From Paenibacillus farraposensis (lineage in GTDB: Bacteria > Bacillota > Bacilli > Paenibacillales > Paenibacillaceae): 64,000 nt of DNA. Each line of letters begins with the position of its first letter. Position 1 is the first letter of the stretch. The position numbers were made by a program, and so were the translations under genes. Location of the stretch: positions 213,135 to 277,134 of the forward strand of contig NZ_JAFFQR010000029.1 of the NCBI RefSeq assembly GCF_020736845.1, in the 5' to 3' direction. Under the pieces are notes generated by a model. It ran no database searches, was not told the origin of the DNA, and was given only the letters and a program-made list of their open reading frames with translations. Of this stretch, positions 34,246 through 43,749 are shown piece by piece.

Positions 34246-35061
34246 TTACTTGGCGATCCATTCAATGAAGCGGCGGGTTTCAGCAATAGCCTGGTCGAGC
34301 GGAAGGCTGGTTCCCTGGAATGGATGCACGGTATTGAAGGTATGATTGCCACCTTGAATTTGTACCCATTCAATATCGGGACGAACAGAGGTGAGCAGGG
34401 TAGAGCCTTCCCGCAGGCGTTTGGAGTCTTCGGTCCCCTGGATAAGCACGGCCGGAAGCTGACTGTTGGCAAGCCTGTCCACGATGGCAAAACGCGAGCG
34501 ATTTTGTTCCAGATCGTCCAGAATGACAACATCCAGCGGAAGCTGCTGTCCGGTTCTGGCGTTGTTCACATAGCTCCGTCCCTTGGTGCGCATCTCTTCC
34601 TTTTGCGGCAAGGTGAACAGATCCAAATCTGTTACGCCGTTCCATGAAATGACACCGGATACTTCCCCGGGATGATCAAGAGCATATACGAAACAGCTTC
34701 CTGCACCTCGGCTATGACCTAACAGAAACAACGGCAATTCTCTGAACTCGTGGCGTGCTCTCAGATGGGTCAGCAGGATATCCAAATCCTCTTGCTCGCG
34801 GCTATAGGTGTTGCGAGCGAACTTTTCCAACTCGGTAAAATTTTCCAAATCCTCACCTATGCCATTATGTGAAAAGTTGAAGGTCACGACATGATGATCC
34901 GCACTTAATGCTTCTGCTATAAAGGGGAACATGCCCCAATCCTTAAATCCCTTGTAGCCATGAGCGATGACGAGCAGGCTTTTGGCTGTACTTTTAGCGG
35001 GAAACCAGGAGGCCCGAATCACCGCATCTGTTCCTGCTTCAACAACAATGGTTTCTGACAT
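34246..35061 (-). CDS. Alpha/beta hydrolase (dienelactone-hydrolase/acyl-esterase-like)
   Basis: A 271-residue hydrolase with oxyanion loop AHGYKGFKDWG (about residue 34), nucleophile motif LLGHSRGAGS (about 115), an acid in QGTEDSKR (about 210) and His in GGNHTFN (about 240). Fold and lengths fit soluble bacterial alpha/beta hydrolases; the substrate is unknown. It is a single gene ending at the shared terminator with nadE. Confidence 0.8.
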   Translation of the reverse strand: MSETIVVEAGTDAVIRASWFPAKSTAKSLLVIAHGYKGFKDWGMFPFIAEALSADHHVVTFNFSHNGIGEDLENFTELEKFARNTYSREQEDLDILLTHLRARHEFRELPLFLLGHSRGAGSCFVYALDHPGEVSGVISWNGVTDLDLFTLPQKEEMRTKGRSYVNNARTGQQLPLDVVILDDLEQNRSRFAIVDRLANSQLPAVLIQGTEDSKRLREGSTLLTSVRPDIEWVQIQGGNHTFNTVHPFQGTSLPLDQAIAETRRFIEWIAK

Positions 35062-35242
35062 TCTATCTTTCCTTTCTACAGGAATTTTTAAAACGGCATA
35101 TCGTTGAACTTTAAATATTCATCTATAGCCTTTCTCATTTTAACATATTTTGGTGCTGCTTTTGGGTGTTTGTTGCTCGCCATGATGTGGATGCGCTGTT
35201 ACAATAGGTGCAGTAAAGTATAAAAGGACGGGGAATACCCAC

Positions 35243-35647
35243 ATGATCTACGGAATTGGACATGATGTACTGGAAATAAGCCGTATGGCTGATGTTTTGG
35301 CAGGTAAATATGCAGATGCGTTTTTGAAGCGGGTGTTGACCCCTGAAGAACGTGAGCTGGCTGAGGAACGCAAGGGCAGGCTGGCTGAGTTCGTGGCAGG
35401 GCGCTTTGCTGCCAAAGAAGCGATCACGAAAGCCTTCGGTTGCGGAATCGGGCAGATGATCGGGTTCGGTGATATGAATATTTTGCCGGAGCCTGGGGGG
35501 AAGCCCGCAGTTTATTTGTCTTTATCCGCGTGGGATAGGCTGGGATTGCCAGGTTCAGGGGAATCGGATTACAGCATTCACCTGAGCATTACACACCAGC
35601 CCAACATTGCCTCTGCTTTTGCGATTGTCGAATATAAGGAGACGTGA
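35243..35647 (+). CDS. acpS: Holo-[acyl-carrier-protein] synthase
   Basis: Transfers 4'-phosphopantetheine from CoA to apo-ACP. It is 134 residues long, with IYGIGHDVLEISRM (the metal-binding Asp of GxDxxxI/LxR) at the start and RFAAKEAITKAFG (the F-A-x-K-E-A motif) near residue 56. The stop is 4 nt before mutY, and the mutY ribosome-binding site lies in its last codons, so the two are cotranscribed and perhaps translationally coupled. Confidence 0.93.
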   Translation: MIYGIGHDVLEISRMADVLAGKYADAFLKRVLTPEERELAEERKGRLAEFVAGRFAAKEAITKAFGCGIGQMIGFGDMNILPEPGGKPAVYLSLSAWDRLGLPGSGESDYSIHLSITHQPNIASAFAIVEYKET

Positions 35648-35651
35648 TGTG

Positions 35652-36890
35652 ATGCCCACAAATACATTGGAACAAAAACGGTACTTCAGCTTTGAGCTGT
35701 TGAACTGGTATTCACGCAGCAAACGGGATTTGCCGTGGCGCCGCCATCGGAACCCATTTTATATCTGGATTTCGGAAATTATGCTTCAGCAGACGCGGGT
35801 CGATACGGTAATTCCGTATTTCAATCGCTTTATTGCACGTTTTCCAACGATTGAAGTGCTGGCGGAAGCACCTGAGGAGGATGTGCTCAAGCTGTGGGAG
35901 GGACTGGGCTATTATTCACGGGCCCGGAATTTGCAAGCTGCGGCCAAGCAGGTGGTCGAGCTTCACGGCGGACAGGTGCCGGATGATACGCAGGCGGTTG
36001 CTGCGCTCAAAGGGATCGGACCGTATACAACAGGCGCGATTATGAGCATTGCCTTCAATCGGCCAGAGCCGGCAGTAGATGGCAATGTGATGCGTGTGCT
36101 GTCGCGCTATTTCCTCATTGAAGAAGACATTATGAAAGGCAGCACACGTGCGCATATGGAAAGTCTGGTGCGGGGGCTGATTCCCGAAGGGAGGGCCTCC
36201 GATTTCAATCAGGCCCTGATGGAGCTGGGCGCGCTGGTGTGTACGCCAAAGTCGCCCCAGTGCCTGACCTGCCCGGTCATGGTGCACTGCTCTGGGCGGC
36301 TGGCAGGCCGCGAGGAGACGCTGCCAGTGAAGACGAAGGCGAAGCCGCCGCGGCTGGAGCCGCGTTCCGTCGCCCTCATCGAGGGCAGCGGCGCGAATGC
36401 AGGCCGCCTGCTTGTGCGGCAGCGCCCGGCCAAGGGCCTGCTGGCCCGCATGTGGGAGCTGCCGCACGAGCTTGCCGGGCCGGAGGGCTACAACGGCCCG
36501 GTGCCGGATGAGCCCGCCATGGACCATCTGGCGGCTCATTTGCTGGCAGCGGGCGTGTCTGCGCGCCCGGTACGGTTTGTACGTGAGGCGGAGCACACGT
36601 TCAGCCATATCCACTGGAACCTGCGTGTGTTCCAGTATGAAGAGCTCGCCAGCCCCGGCGGGAAGGCAGGCGGACAGACGCTGGCTGCTGAGCAGCGAAC
36701 AGACTACAGCACCGGGGCGAAGCCGGATGCGTTGATTGCGCTGGTAGCTCAGGAGGAGCAGGCACACCCTGTGCTGCCTGCGGGATACCGCTGGATCAGC
36801 GAGGCAGATATGGACACCATGGCGTTTCCCAAGGTGTTCCTCGATCTGATCACTGAATATTATGCTAACCCAAAAGGGACCTTGGCGTAG
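35652..36890 (+). CDS. mutY: A/G-specific adenine DNA glycosylase
   Basis: Removes adenine paired with 8-oxoguanine. It is 412 residues long. The helix-hairpin-helix/GPD core (LKGIGPYTTGAI, catalytic Asp in PAVDGNVMRV) is followed by the iron-sulfur cysteines in CTPKSPQCLTCPVMVHC and a NUDIX-like C-terminal domain recognising 8-oxoG (EHTFSHIHWNLRVF). ATG 35652 follows AAGGAGACG; the frame extends back to 35607 inside acpS. Bases about 36200-36700 are much more GC-rich than the rest, covering the linker and the start of the NUDIX part. Confidence 0.93.
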   Translation: MPTNTLEQKRYFSFELLNWYSRSKRDLPWRRHRNPFYIWISEIMLQQTRVDTVIPYFNRFIARFPTIEVLAEAPEEDVLKLWEGLGYYSRARNLQAAAKQVVELHGGQVPDDTQAVAALKGIGPYTTGAIMSIAFNRPEPAVDGNVMRVLSRYFLIEEDIMKGSTRAHMESLVRGLIPEGRASDFNQALMELGALVCTPKSPQCLTCPVMVHCSGRLAGREETLPVKTKAKPPRLEPRSVALIEGSGANAGRLLVRQRPAKGLLARMWELPHELAGPEGYNGPVPDEPAMDHLAAHLLAAGVSARPVRFVREAEHTFSHIHWNLRVFQYEELASPGGKAGGQTLAAEQRTDYSTGAKPDALIALVAQEEQAHPVLPAGYRWISEADMDTMAFPKVFLDLITEYYANPKGTLA

Positions 36891-36899
36891 GTCCTTGAA

Positions 36900-36931
36900 A
36901 GCTGCCGGGAGAGGTTCCGGCAGCTTTTTTT
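36900..36931 (+). terminator. Terminator of acpS-mutY
   Basis: AGCTGCCGG pairs with CCGGCAGCT and is followed by seven Ts. Confidence 0.88.
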
Positions 36932-36949
36932 GTCTATCCATTTAAATTA

Positions 36950-36994
36950 AAAAAAGGCTGCCTCATTTGTAGAAAGTCTACAATTGAGACAGCC
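36950..36994 (-). terminator. Terminator of sodA
   Basis: On the minus strand an 18-base stem with one bulge or mismatch (36977-36994 with 36956-36973) ends in a T-run (the A-run at 36949-36955 on the plus strand). Confidence 0.75.
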
Positions 36995-37024
36995 CATGAT
37001 TGCAGGCGGTGATCTGCTACCGGC

Positions 37025-37639
37025 TTATTTTTTTGCAGCCGCGTAACGTTTGTTCACTTCATCCCAGTTAATAACATTGTAGAATGCTGCAATGTAATCC
37101 GGGCGTTTGTTTTGATATTTCAGGTAGTAAGCATGCTCCCAAACGTCCAGTCCAAGTACCGGAGTCAGACCTTCGGACAGTGGGCTGTCCTGGTTAGGAG
37201 TGCTAGTGATCGCCAGTTTGCCGTCTTTGCCGACAACCAGCCAAGCCCAGCCGCTGCCGAAGCGTGTTGTAGCTGCTTTAGTGAAGTCCTCTTTGAACTT
37301 GTCATAACCGCCCAACTCGTTGTTGATGGCATCAGCAATGGCACCCGTTGGTTGTCCGCCGCCATTAGGACCGATAACTTCCCAGAACAGGCTGTGGTTG
37401 TGGTGCCCGCCACCGTTGTTGCGAACCGCAGTGCGGATGCTTTCAGGAACGCTGTCCAGATTGGAGATCAGATCCTCGAGGCTTTTGCTTTGCAGTTCTG
37501 GAGCGTTTTCCAGCGCTGCGTTCAGGTTCGTTACATATGTGTTGTGGTGACGATCATGGTGAATTTCTACTGTCAGTGCATCAATATGCGGTTCCAGTGC
37601 GTCTTTTGCGTAAGGAAGTTCTGGTAATTGAAATGCCAT
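37025..37639 (-). CDS. sodA: Superoxide dismutase (Mn)
   Basis: A 204-residue Mn/Fe-type superoxide dismutase with metal ligands in [10 protein letters not shown] (His27 region), [11 protein letters not shown] (His about 82) and [12 protein letters not shown] (Asp and His about 165-169). Gly-Gly-Gly-His-His and the tail NWDEVNKRY are as in Bacillus SodA. It starts at ATG 37639 after GGAGGGATT. A second, extended SOD is encoded at 43750-45114. Confidence 0.95.
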   Translation of the reverse strand: MAFQLPELPYAKDALEPHIDALTVEIHHDRHHNTYVTNLNAALENAPELQSKSLEDLISNLDSVPESIRTAVRNNGGGHHNHSLFWEVIGPNGGGQPTGAIADAINNELGGYDKFKEDFTKAATTRFGSGWAWLVVGKDGKLAITSTPNQDSPLSEGLTPVLGLDVWEHAYYLKYQNKRPDYIAAFYNVINWDEVNKRYAAAKK

Positions 37640-38159
37640 TGTAAAATCCCTCCTGAATTATATGGTTGGGGTAAGGTATTCCTATGTAATAATACCCTCT
37701 ACAGTTATATTAAACCGCATTCAGGCTATTTTTTCAACATTTTTGTTTGTAAAATAGCGAACTGGGAAATACGACCTGGTAGCTAGCATATCCAAAAATC
37801 CGACAGAAATATACAAAACTTAGGCAGTAAGAGGGAAATTGCGCGACAAAAAAATGTAAACGTTTTATATACAGCGCTTTCACGAGAAAAAGGGATGTAT
37901 TCCGAGTAAAAGTGTGGTTTAATGATCAAAGAAGCAGAATTTCGGTTTTTTTGTCGTCTGCTATAACTTGTCATGTCTCTGGACCTGACGTGAAGGTAGA
38001 TACTTTTTGCTGTTCTTCATTTCTTATATAGCAGATCGTATGCATTTTTATCATAATGCCTCGTGATTAACGCCATGATAAAGAACTTTAAGGATTTATG
38101 TAAAAATGACGGTGCTGTCTCATTTTTTAATTATGCTTACGAAAAGGGAGATATTACTT
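37640..38159. other. Divergent intergenic region sodA / acetyltransferase
   Basis: About 520 bases without a gene. On the sodA side lies the ribosome-binding site, and a small palindrome GGTATT...AATACC near 37673-37694. At 37855-37875 ATGTAAACGTTTTAT loosely resembles a CcpA cre box. No RNA gene or other structure is recognised. Confidence 0.4.
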
Positions 38160-38585
38160 ATGCACATTCGTTCCTTTCAATTAAGTGATGTGAATCCAGT
38201 AACGGAACTTATGCAAATTGCCTTATCCGAGGAGTGCTACAAAGAAACGGTGGGTGCTTTTGCCCGCCAGCTTTCGTGGGATTCCGGTTTGATCGTGGTT
38301 GCGGAAGAAGAGGAAGAGATCGTCGGTACTCTGATCGGCACGATTGATCATAATCATGGTTGTTATTATCGTATTGCTATTCACCCGGATCGTCGCCGGA
38401 TGGGCATTGGCAAATCGCTGGTAGAAGTCATGGAGCAGCGTTTCCAGCAACGTAAGGTAAGCCGTATTTGGGTAGCCGGGGACAAGCATAACAACGCGGC
38501 CATGCCTTTGTATAAAGCAATGGGTTATGGAGCAAGCCAGATTTTAGAGACATTCCAGAAGCTCAGTATTTTAGCGCCTCATTAA
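38160..38585 (+). CDS. GNAT-family N-acetyltransferase
   Basis: A 141-residue acetyl-CoA-dependent acetyltransferase. The CoA-binding motif A is IAIHPDRRRMGIGKSLVEVM, with motif B NAAMPLYKAMGYG at the end. ATG 38160 (MHIRSFQL) follows GGGAG; an in-frame ATG at 38106 adds an atypical leader. It is a single gene and its acceptor is unknown. RimI-like short GNATs and small-molecule acetyltransferases share this form. Confidence 0.82.
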   Translation: MHIRSFQLSDVNPVTELMQIALSEECYKETVGAFARQLSWDSGLIVVAEEEEEIVGTLIGTIDHNHGCYYRIAIHPDRRRMGIGKSLVEVMEQRFQQRKVSRIWVAGDKHNNAAMPLYKAMGYGASQILETFQKLSILAPH

Positions 38586-38714
38586 ATGGCAACTATATAA
38601 AGAGAATCGAATATTTTAAGGCTGATTTTTCCAACTTAGAGCATATCTGTGTAACCGTTGCAATCGGGTACGGGATATGCTTTTCTATTTATAACAGGGT
38701 TAAGGAGGATGATT

Positions 38715-39299
38715 ATGAACGCTTTGGCTCCTTCGTCAGGCCCGCTTCCTTCACCGGAAACATCCAAACGGGCAGGGCGCTCTGGTTATATACGCGATTG
38801 GTTGATTACTCTTTTGATTGCGATGATCGTTTTGCTGCTTCTGAATCTATTCGTGTTCAATTTGTCCACGGTCAGGGGACATTCGATGCAGCCGACGTTA
38901 ATGGAAAGCCAGCATCTGTTCGTGAACAAGCTGGTTTACAATTTTCATGATCCGGCCAGGGGGGATATTGTGATTTTAAAAGATCCCGACTCCAAGCCAT
39001 CCAGTCCAAGATTTTTAGTAAAAAGAGTGATAGGTACTCCCGGGGATGTGATCCGGGTTGAACATCATCATTTGTATGTGAACAGTGAGCTGCTGTATGA
39101 GCCTTACACCAACTCTGAGGTGGAAGATGGTGATTACGGCCCTTTTACGGTGGAGCCGGGGCACTTTTTTGTCATGGGTGATAATCGCCATACTGCTGCA
39201 AGCAAGGACAGCCGCTATTTTGGCAGCGTTAAATCCCAGGATTTACTGGGGCGTGCAGAGTTTATATTTTGGCCTATATCTGATTGGAAGTGGCTGTAG
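38715..39299 (+). CDS. lepB: Type I signal peptidase
   Basis: A 194-residue membrane protease that removes signal peptides from secreted proteins. One N-terminal membrane helix (about residues 27-48), the catalytic Ser in VRGHSMQPTL and the general base Lys in FLVKRVIGTPGD, then the box E motif FFVMGDNRHTAASKDSRYFG. ATG 38715 follows AAGGAGG; the frame is open to 38658. It probably forms a unit with the RNase H gene 93 nt downstream. Confidence 0.92.
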   Translation: MNALAPSSGPLPSPETSKRAGRSGYIRDWLITLLIAMIVLLLLNLFVFNLSTVRGHSMQPTLMESQHLFVNKLVYNFHDPARGDIVILKDPDSKPSSPRFLVKRVIGTPGDVIRVEHHHLYVNSELLYEPYTNSEVEDGDYGPFTVEPGHFFVMGDNRHTAASKDSRYFGSVKSQDLLGRAEFIFWPISDWKWL

Positions 39300-39392
39300 A
39301 GCAGCAATGGCTTGAAATCAATGCGACAAGCGCGTGTCAACCGGTCAGGATGATGCGGAGCAGGGGTTACGATTCAGGAAAGGAAGAGGAAT

Positions 39393-39830
39393 ATGAAAGA
39401 AGTGATGGTATATACCGACGGCGCGTGTTCGGGAAATCCGGGCCCTGGAGGCTGGGGAGTCATTTTGCTGTATGGAGAACATCGTAAGGAACTGTCCGGG
39501 GCTGAGAAAATGACAACAAACAACCGCATGGAGATCAAATCTGTGATCGAAGCGCTGAAGATGCTCAAGGAGCCTTGTCATGTCAAAGTACACAGTGACT
39601 CTGCCTATGTCGTAAATTGCTTCAAACAGGGCTGGATCAAAAATTGGCTTCGCAACGGCTGGCGCAACAGTAAAAATCAGCCGGTTGAAAATAAAGAGCT
39701 GTGGGAAGAGCTGTGGGAACTGATGGGCAAGCATAAGGTTGAGTATATAAAGGTGAAGGGGCACAGTGATAACGAGCTGAACAATTACTGTGATTTTCTG
39801 GCGACCAGTGCTGTAAAAAATTTACGGTAG
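39393..39830 (+). CDS. rnhA: Ribonuclease HI
   Basis: A 145-residue RNase H of the E. coli RnhA type that degrades RNA in RNA-DNA hybrids. It has the four acidic active-site residues: Asp9 (YTDGACSGNPGPGG), Glu in NNRMEIKS (about 48), Asp in VHSDSAYV (about 70) and Asp in GHSDNELNN (about 130). It includes the basic handle region (NWLRNGWRNSKNQP). It starts at ATG 39393 after AGGAAGAGG. Confidence 0.93.
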   Translation: MKEVMVYTDGACSGNPGPGGWGVILLYGEHRKELSGAEKMTTNNRMEIKSVIEALKMLKEPCHVKVHSDSAYVVNCFKQGWIKNWLRNGWRNSKNQPVENKELWEELWELMGKHKVEYIKVKGHSDNELNNYCDFLATSAVKNLR

Positions 39831-39927
39831 CATCTGCTGCTATTTTCTGTTGAAATTTGAGATATGAGGATTTTTACAAATTCTCAAATGAGCAATTACA
39901 AAGGTATGGAAGAGAGGTGAGTATCGG

Positions 39928-41676
39928 ATGCAACGCGGATTGATTCAGACGGCTGCCGGAACCGCTTCGACCTGGGCATCACTCAAACAGGAGATCATTG
40001 AAGCGGCTCCGGGACTGGGGATCGACTCCATCGGCTTCGCATCCGCCGACCCCTTTCTGTCTCTGAAAGCTATATTGGAAGAGCACCGGGCTAAAGGTTA
40101 TGAATCAGGCTTTGAGGAGCCGGATATCCATAAGCGGGTTTATCCGGAGCTGAATGGCTCGCAGCCGGCATCCCTGATTGCCATTGCGGTGGCGTATCCT
40201 TCCAAAATGAAGAATCCGCCGAAATCGGACAAGGGCAAGTACCGGGGGATTATAGCACGTTCGGCCTGGGGAAAGGATTATCATCTGGTGCTGCGCGAGG
40301 CGATGGAAAAGCTTGAGGCTTTTATACGCGAGCGGGTGCCTGATGCGATAATGAAGAACATGGTGGATACCGGGGAACTGTCGGACCGGGCTGTAGCGGA
40401 ACGTGCAGGTATCGGTTTTAGCGGTAAAAACACGATGATGATCTCTCCTACGCTGGGATCATGGATTTATTTGGGCGAATTGCTGACGAACATTCCCTTT
40501 CAGCCTGATGAACCGGTCACGGACAGCTGCGGGGAATGCACCAAATGCCTGGATGCGTGTCCTACGGGTGCGCTTGTTGGCCCTGGGCAGTTGAATGCCC
40601 AACGGTGTGTATCTTTCTTGACACAAACAAAAGGCTTTCTGGATGAAGAGTTTATGCTGAAGATAGGGAACAGGCTGTATGGGTGTGATACATGCCAAAT
40701 GGTCTGTCCCAAAAATCGGGGTCTTAATTGGGATCACCACCCTGAGCTTACACCTGATCCTGAAATTGTGAAGCCGCTGCTGCTGCCGCTCTTGGATTTG
40801 AGCAATCGGGAGTTCAAGGACCGGTTTGGTCAAAGCGCGGCAGCCTGGCGGGGGAAAAAGCCAATTCAGCGCAATGCGGTTATCGGGCTGGGTAATTTTA
40901 AGGATATCAGTGCCGTCTCCAAGCTGACGGAGGTTCTGTTGAAAGATCCGCGTCCCGAGCTTCGGGGCACGGCGGCTTGGGCTTTGAGCCGAATAGGAGG
41001 AGAAAACGCGATGAAAGCGGTCAAGCAAGCAGCAGAGAAGGAACAGCATGAGCAAGTACGCGAAATGATCGCGCAAGCGCAATTCAAACTGGAGGAGCAA
41101 GAGCAGGCAGTACAGCAAAAAGTTACTGAACTATTAGGCTCAGAAGTGATGACCGGGGATTCACAGGGGCGAACTACAATTTATTATGATGAAATAGAGA
41201 CACCCGTAGGCCCTTTGACGTTGTGCGCAACCGATCAGGGGCTGTGCCGAATAGAGTTTGGCATCTTTTATGCGAAGGAGGCATTGCTTCAGCAGTGGGC
41301 CCGAACGTGGATTGGGGAATATGTCTATGTGAAGGAGCCTGAAAAACTGCGCGGGACCACGGACCAGCTGCGTGAATATTTTGCCGGAGAACGACGGGAA
41401 TTCAGTATAGCCTATGATTTGAGAGGGACTCCTTTTCAAATGCAGGTGTGGCTTGCACTGAAAAATATTCCGTATGGACAAAGTGTGTCCTACAAGGATA
41501 TTGCGGAGTCCATCGGTAGAGCCAAGGCGGTGCGTGCAGTCGGCGGAGCGAATAACAAAAATCCGCTCCCCATCCTGATTCCATGTCACCGGGTATCAGG
41601 GGCAAACGGAAGCCCGGTCGGTTATGCCGGGGGTTTGCAAGTCAAAACAAAGCTGCTGGATTTGGAAAAAGAATGA
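39928..41676 (+). CDS. queG-ogt: QueG epoxyqueuosine reductase fused to O6-alkylguanine-DNA alkyltransferase
   Basis: A 582-residue two-domain protein. Residues about 1-390 are QueG, the cobalamin- and Fe-S-dependent enzyme for the last step of queuosine tRNA synthesis: DTGELSDRAVAERAG, cluster cysteines C201/C204/C207/C211 and C253/C256/C260, then a short HEAT-like repeat region. Residues about 415-580 are a complete Ogt/MGMT domain with the acceptor Cys553 in IPCHRVSG. A coiled, Gln/Glu-rich linker joins them. An in-frame ATG (codon 408, at 41149) could give a separate Ogt, but it has no good ribosome-binding site. No frame break separates the domains. Confidence 0.9.
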   Translation: MQRGLIQTAAGTASTWASLKQEIIEAAPGLGIDSIGFASADPFLSLKAILEEHRAKGYESGFEEPDIHKRVYPELNGSQPASLIAIAVAYPSKMKNPPKSDKGKYRGIIARSAWGKDYHLVLREAMEKLEAFIRERVPDAIMKNMVDTGELSDRAVAERAGIGFSGKNTMMISPTLGSWIYLGELLTNIPFQPDEPVTDSCGECTKCLDACPTGALVGPGQLNAQRCVSFLTQTKGFLDEEFMLKIGNRLYGCDTCQMVCPKNRGLNWDHHPELTPDPEIVKPLLLPLLDLSNREFKDRFGQSAAAWRGKKPIQRNAVIGLGNFKDISAVSKLTEVLLKDPRPELRGTAAWALSRIGGENAMKAVKQAAEKEQHEQVREMIAQAQFKLEEQEQAVQQKVTELLGSEVMTGDSQGRTTIYYDEIETPVGPLTLCATDQGLCRIEFGIFYAKEALLQQWARTWIGEYVYVKEPEKLRGTTDQLREYFAGERREFSIAYDLRGTPFQMQVWLALKNIPYGQSVSYKDIAESIGRAKAVRAVGGANNKNPLPILIPCHRVSGANGSPVGYAGGLQVKTKLLDLEKE

Positions 41677-41783
41677 GGACATATGTTTGCAAATTGTGAT
41701 TTGCTAGCTGTGCCATGTTTTGCTATGATAGGTTCGTGTGTAATGCATGATGTTTCATATAAATATACAGAGGTGACGACTTC

Positions 41784-42038
41784 GTGGTGTGGAATATTGT
41801 CATTCCGATTATTACCCTGATCGTAGGTCTGGTCGGGGGATTTTTCATCGGTGCTTATTATCTTCGCAAACAGCTTGAGAAGATGCAAAACGATCCTGAA
41901 ACGCTGCAAAAAATGGCCAAGCAGATGGGTTACAACCTGAATGGAAAACAAATGCAGAGAGCTCAGCAAATGATGAAGAACCAGCAGTTCTCCAAAAATC
42001 AGCCTGGTGCGCGTAAAAATCAGGGCCGTCGGAAATAA
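41784..42038 (+). CDS. yneF: YneF/UPF0154 small membrane protein
   Basis: An 84-residue protein with one N-terminal membrane helix (about residues 4-26) and a cytoplasmic tail containing the family motif NPPI/NDPETLQKMAKQMG, ending in a basic Lys/Arg/Asn-rich tail. It starts at GTG 41784 (two GTGs in a row) after AGAGGTGAC. The function of the family is unknown. FolE follows after 53 nt. Confidence 0.85.
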   Translation: MVWNIVIPIITLIVGLVGGFFIGAYYLRKQLEKMQNDPETLQKMAKQMGYNLNGKQMQRAQQMMKNQQFSKNQPGARKNQGRRK

Positions 42039-42091
42039 TGAGCAGCGTGAGCACGGATGTCCATGAGGTTGCTGCATAGAGGAGGATTACT

Positions 42092-42685
42092 GTGGCTGGC
42101 GTAAAAGATTATATTAACCGCAAAGCTGCGGATAACCGGGATAAAATTGAGTACCATGTGGAGCAGATTTTACAGCTGATCGGTGAGGACCCTAAGCGTG
42201 AAGGACTGTTGGAAACACCGGCACGCGTAGCGCGCATGTATGAGGAAATTTTTGCGGGCTATGAGGTTGATCCCCGGGATGCGCTGGGTGTGACATTCGA
42301 CGAAAATCACGAGGAGCTTGTGATTGTGAAGGACATCGTCTACTACAGCCAGTGTGAGCACCACATGGCTCCTTTCTTCGGAAAAGTGCATATCGGCTAT
42401 GTACCCAGCGGCAAAATTGTCGGCTTGAGCAAGCTTGCCCGTCTGGTAGAGGCTGTGACCCGCCGCTTGCAAGTTCAGGAGCGGATTACATCACAGATCG
42501 CGGATATTCTGGATGAAGCGGTTTCTCCTCACGGGGTAATGGTGGTTGTAGAAGGCGAGCATTTGTGTATGTGTGCAAGAGGTGTCAAAAAGCCTGGCAG
42601 TAAAACGGTAACGTCTGCGGTACGCGGCTCGTTCCGTAATGATGCAGCACAACGGGCAGAATTCCTGTCCCTGATCAAGGAATGA
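42092..42685 (+). CDS. folE: GTP cyclohydrolase I
   Basis: A 197-residue enzyme making dihydroneopterin triphosphate for folate, and in queuosine-making bacteria also the precursor of queuosine. The zinc ligands are in QCEHHMAPF (Cys, His) and HLCMCARG (Cys), with [11 protein letters not shown] and the substrate-binding [13 protein letters not shown]. It starts at GTG 42092 after GAGGAGG. Being near QueG, it links pterin and queuosine chemistry, although there is no sign of a shared operon beyond spacing. Confidence 0.94.
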   Translation: MAGVKDYINRKAADNRDKIEYHVEQILQLIGEDPKREGLLETPARVARMYEEIFAGYEVDPRDALGVTFDENHEELVIVKDIVYYSQCEHHMAPFFGKVHIGYVPSGKIVGLSKLARLVEAVTRRLQVQERITSQIADILDEAVSPHGVMVVVEGEHLCMCARGVKKPGSKTVTSAVRGSFRNDAAQRAEFLSLIKE

Positions 42686-42713
42686 TCGAAGCCAGCTTGA
42701 CGGTTATGTAATG

Positions 42714-42753
42714 AAAAAGGGTGGTTTGCGCAGAGGCGTAGCCGCCCTTTTTT
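42714..42753 (+). terminator. Terminator of folE
   Basis: AAAAAGGGTGGTT pairs with AGCCGCCCTTTTTT through G-U pairs, ending in six Ts. Confidence 0.75.
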
Positions 42754-42884
42754 GCTAACACCCTTTTTGCTAACATAGGAATAGACAGATGGACTTAATC
42801 CAACATTTGGAAGTGCAGCATAGCTGTCTTAATATTTATAATTAGTCTATGCATAACAGTTATTTTTAGGATAGGGGATACTGT

Positions 42885-43730
42885 ATGGAGAACGTACATA
42901 GCTCAGCAGCTAAGACAACCGTTTTGCCTGATTTGCAGTGGTATGAAGCGCCGCTGACCGATACCCGGATGGACGTCTTGTCTCCGTTGGCCTGGGAGGA
43001 ACTGGCCTGTCGGCAAGTCGGTAAGGGAGCTGCGCCTGTTATGCATCTGTGGCGGCATCCATCTGCGCTGGTTATCGGTCACCGGGACCGCAGGCTCCCG
43101 TATGCGCCGCAGGCAATGGAGCGCATGCGCAGCGCGGGAATCTCAGTGTGCGTGCGCCCTTCGGGCGGAGCGGCCGTTATGCTGGACAGGGGAGTGCTGA
43201 ACCTGTCCCTGATCCTGCCGAATCCACAGCGGGCGATCAGCCTGCATGAAGATTTCCGGCTCATGGCGGGGCTGATTGCCGAGGCGCTGGCCCCATGGTC
43301 TGCCGAAGCGCAGACCGGAGAAATCACCGGGTCCTTTTGTCCCGGTGATTACGATGTCAGCGTCAGAGGCCGCAAATTTTGCGGTATTGCGCAGCGGCGT
43401 CAAGCCAAGGCTTATATCATCACGGCCTTTGTGATGATTGAGGGCAGTGGCACAGAACGTGCACAGGCGGTGCAGCGGTTTTATGCGGCGGCAGCCGGGG
43501 ATACGCCGGCGGACATGCACCAGCCGGATTACCCCCGGGTGAATCCGGCAACGATGGGCAGCCTGGCGGAGCTGGCTGGAGTGCCGTCGGTTGAGGCTTA
43601 TACGGCATCTTTGCGCCGGGTGATCGAAAGCCGGGCTGCGATTATGTCTGTCGATCGCTCGCTGGTGCAGCCGCAAGGCTGGGCAGAGCAGATGGCGGCG
43701 CTTAGAGACCGCTACGATCTGCACATTTAG
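42885..43730 (+). CDS. lipL: Octanoyl-[GcvH]:protein N-octanoyltransferase (LipL-like)
   Basis: A 281-residue member of the biotin/lipoate ligase fold. LipL moves octanoyl groups from GcvH to the E2 subunits of dehydrogenases. Matching features are WRHPSALVIGHRDRRLP, VRPSGGAAVMLDRGVLNLSLI and EITGSFCPGDYDVSVRGRKFCGIAQRR, whose Cys (about residue 150) corresponds to the acyl-thioester Cys of LipL. LipM-type enzymes are similar, so assignment to LipL rests on the CPGDYD motif. The gene has its own region of about 200 nt upstream and converges on the extended SOD gene. Confidence 0.85.
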   Translation: MENVHSSAAKTTVLPDLQWYEAPLTDTRMDVLSPLAWEELACRQVGKGAAPVMHLWRHPSALVIGHRDRRLPYAPQAMERMRSAGISVCVRPSGGAAVMLDRGVLNLSLILPNPQRAISLHEDFRLMAGLIAEALAPWSAEAQTGEITGSFCPGDYDVSVRGRKFCGIAQRRQAKAYIITAFVMIEGSGTERAQAVQRFYAAAAGDTPADMHQPDYPRVNPATMGSLAELAGVPSVEAYTASLRRVIESRAAIMSVDRSLVQPQGWAEQMAALRDRYDLHI

Positions 43731-43749
43731 CGGCAGCGTATGATCGGGA

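Noticed and set aside
35916..36941. 341-codon minus-strand frame across mutY
   Set aside because: It crosses the acpS-mutY terminator and mirrors the MutY codons; the sense gene has all catalytic motifs.
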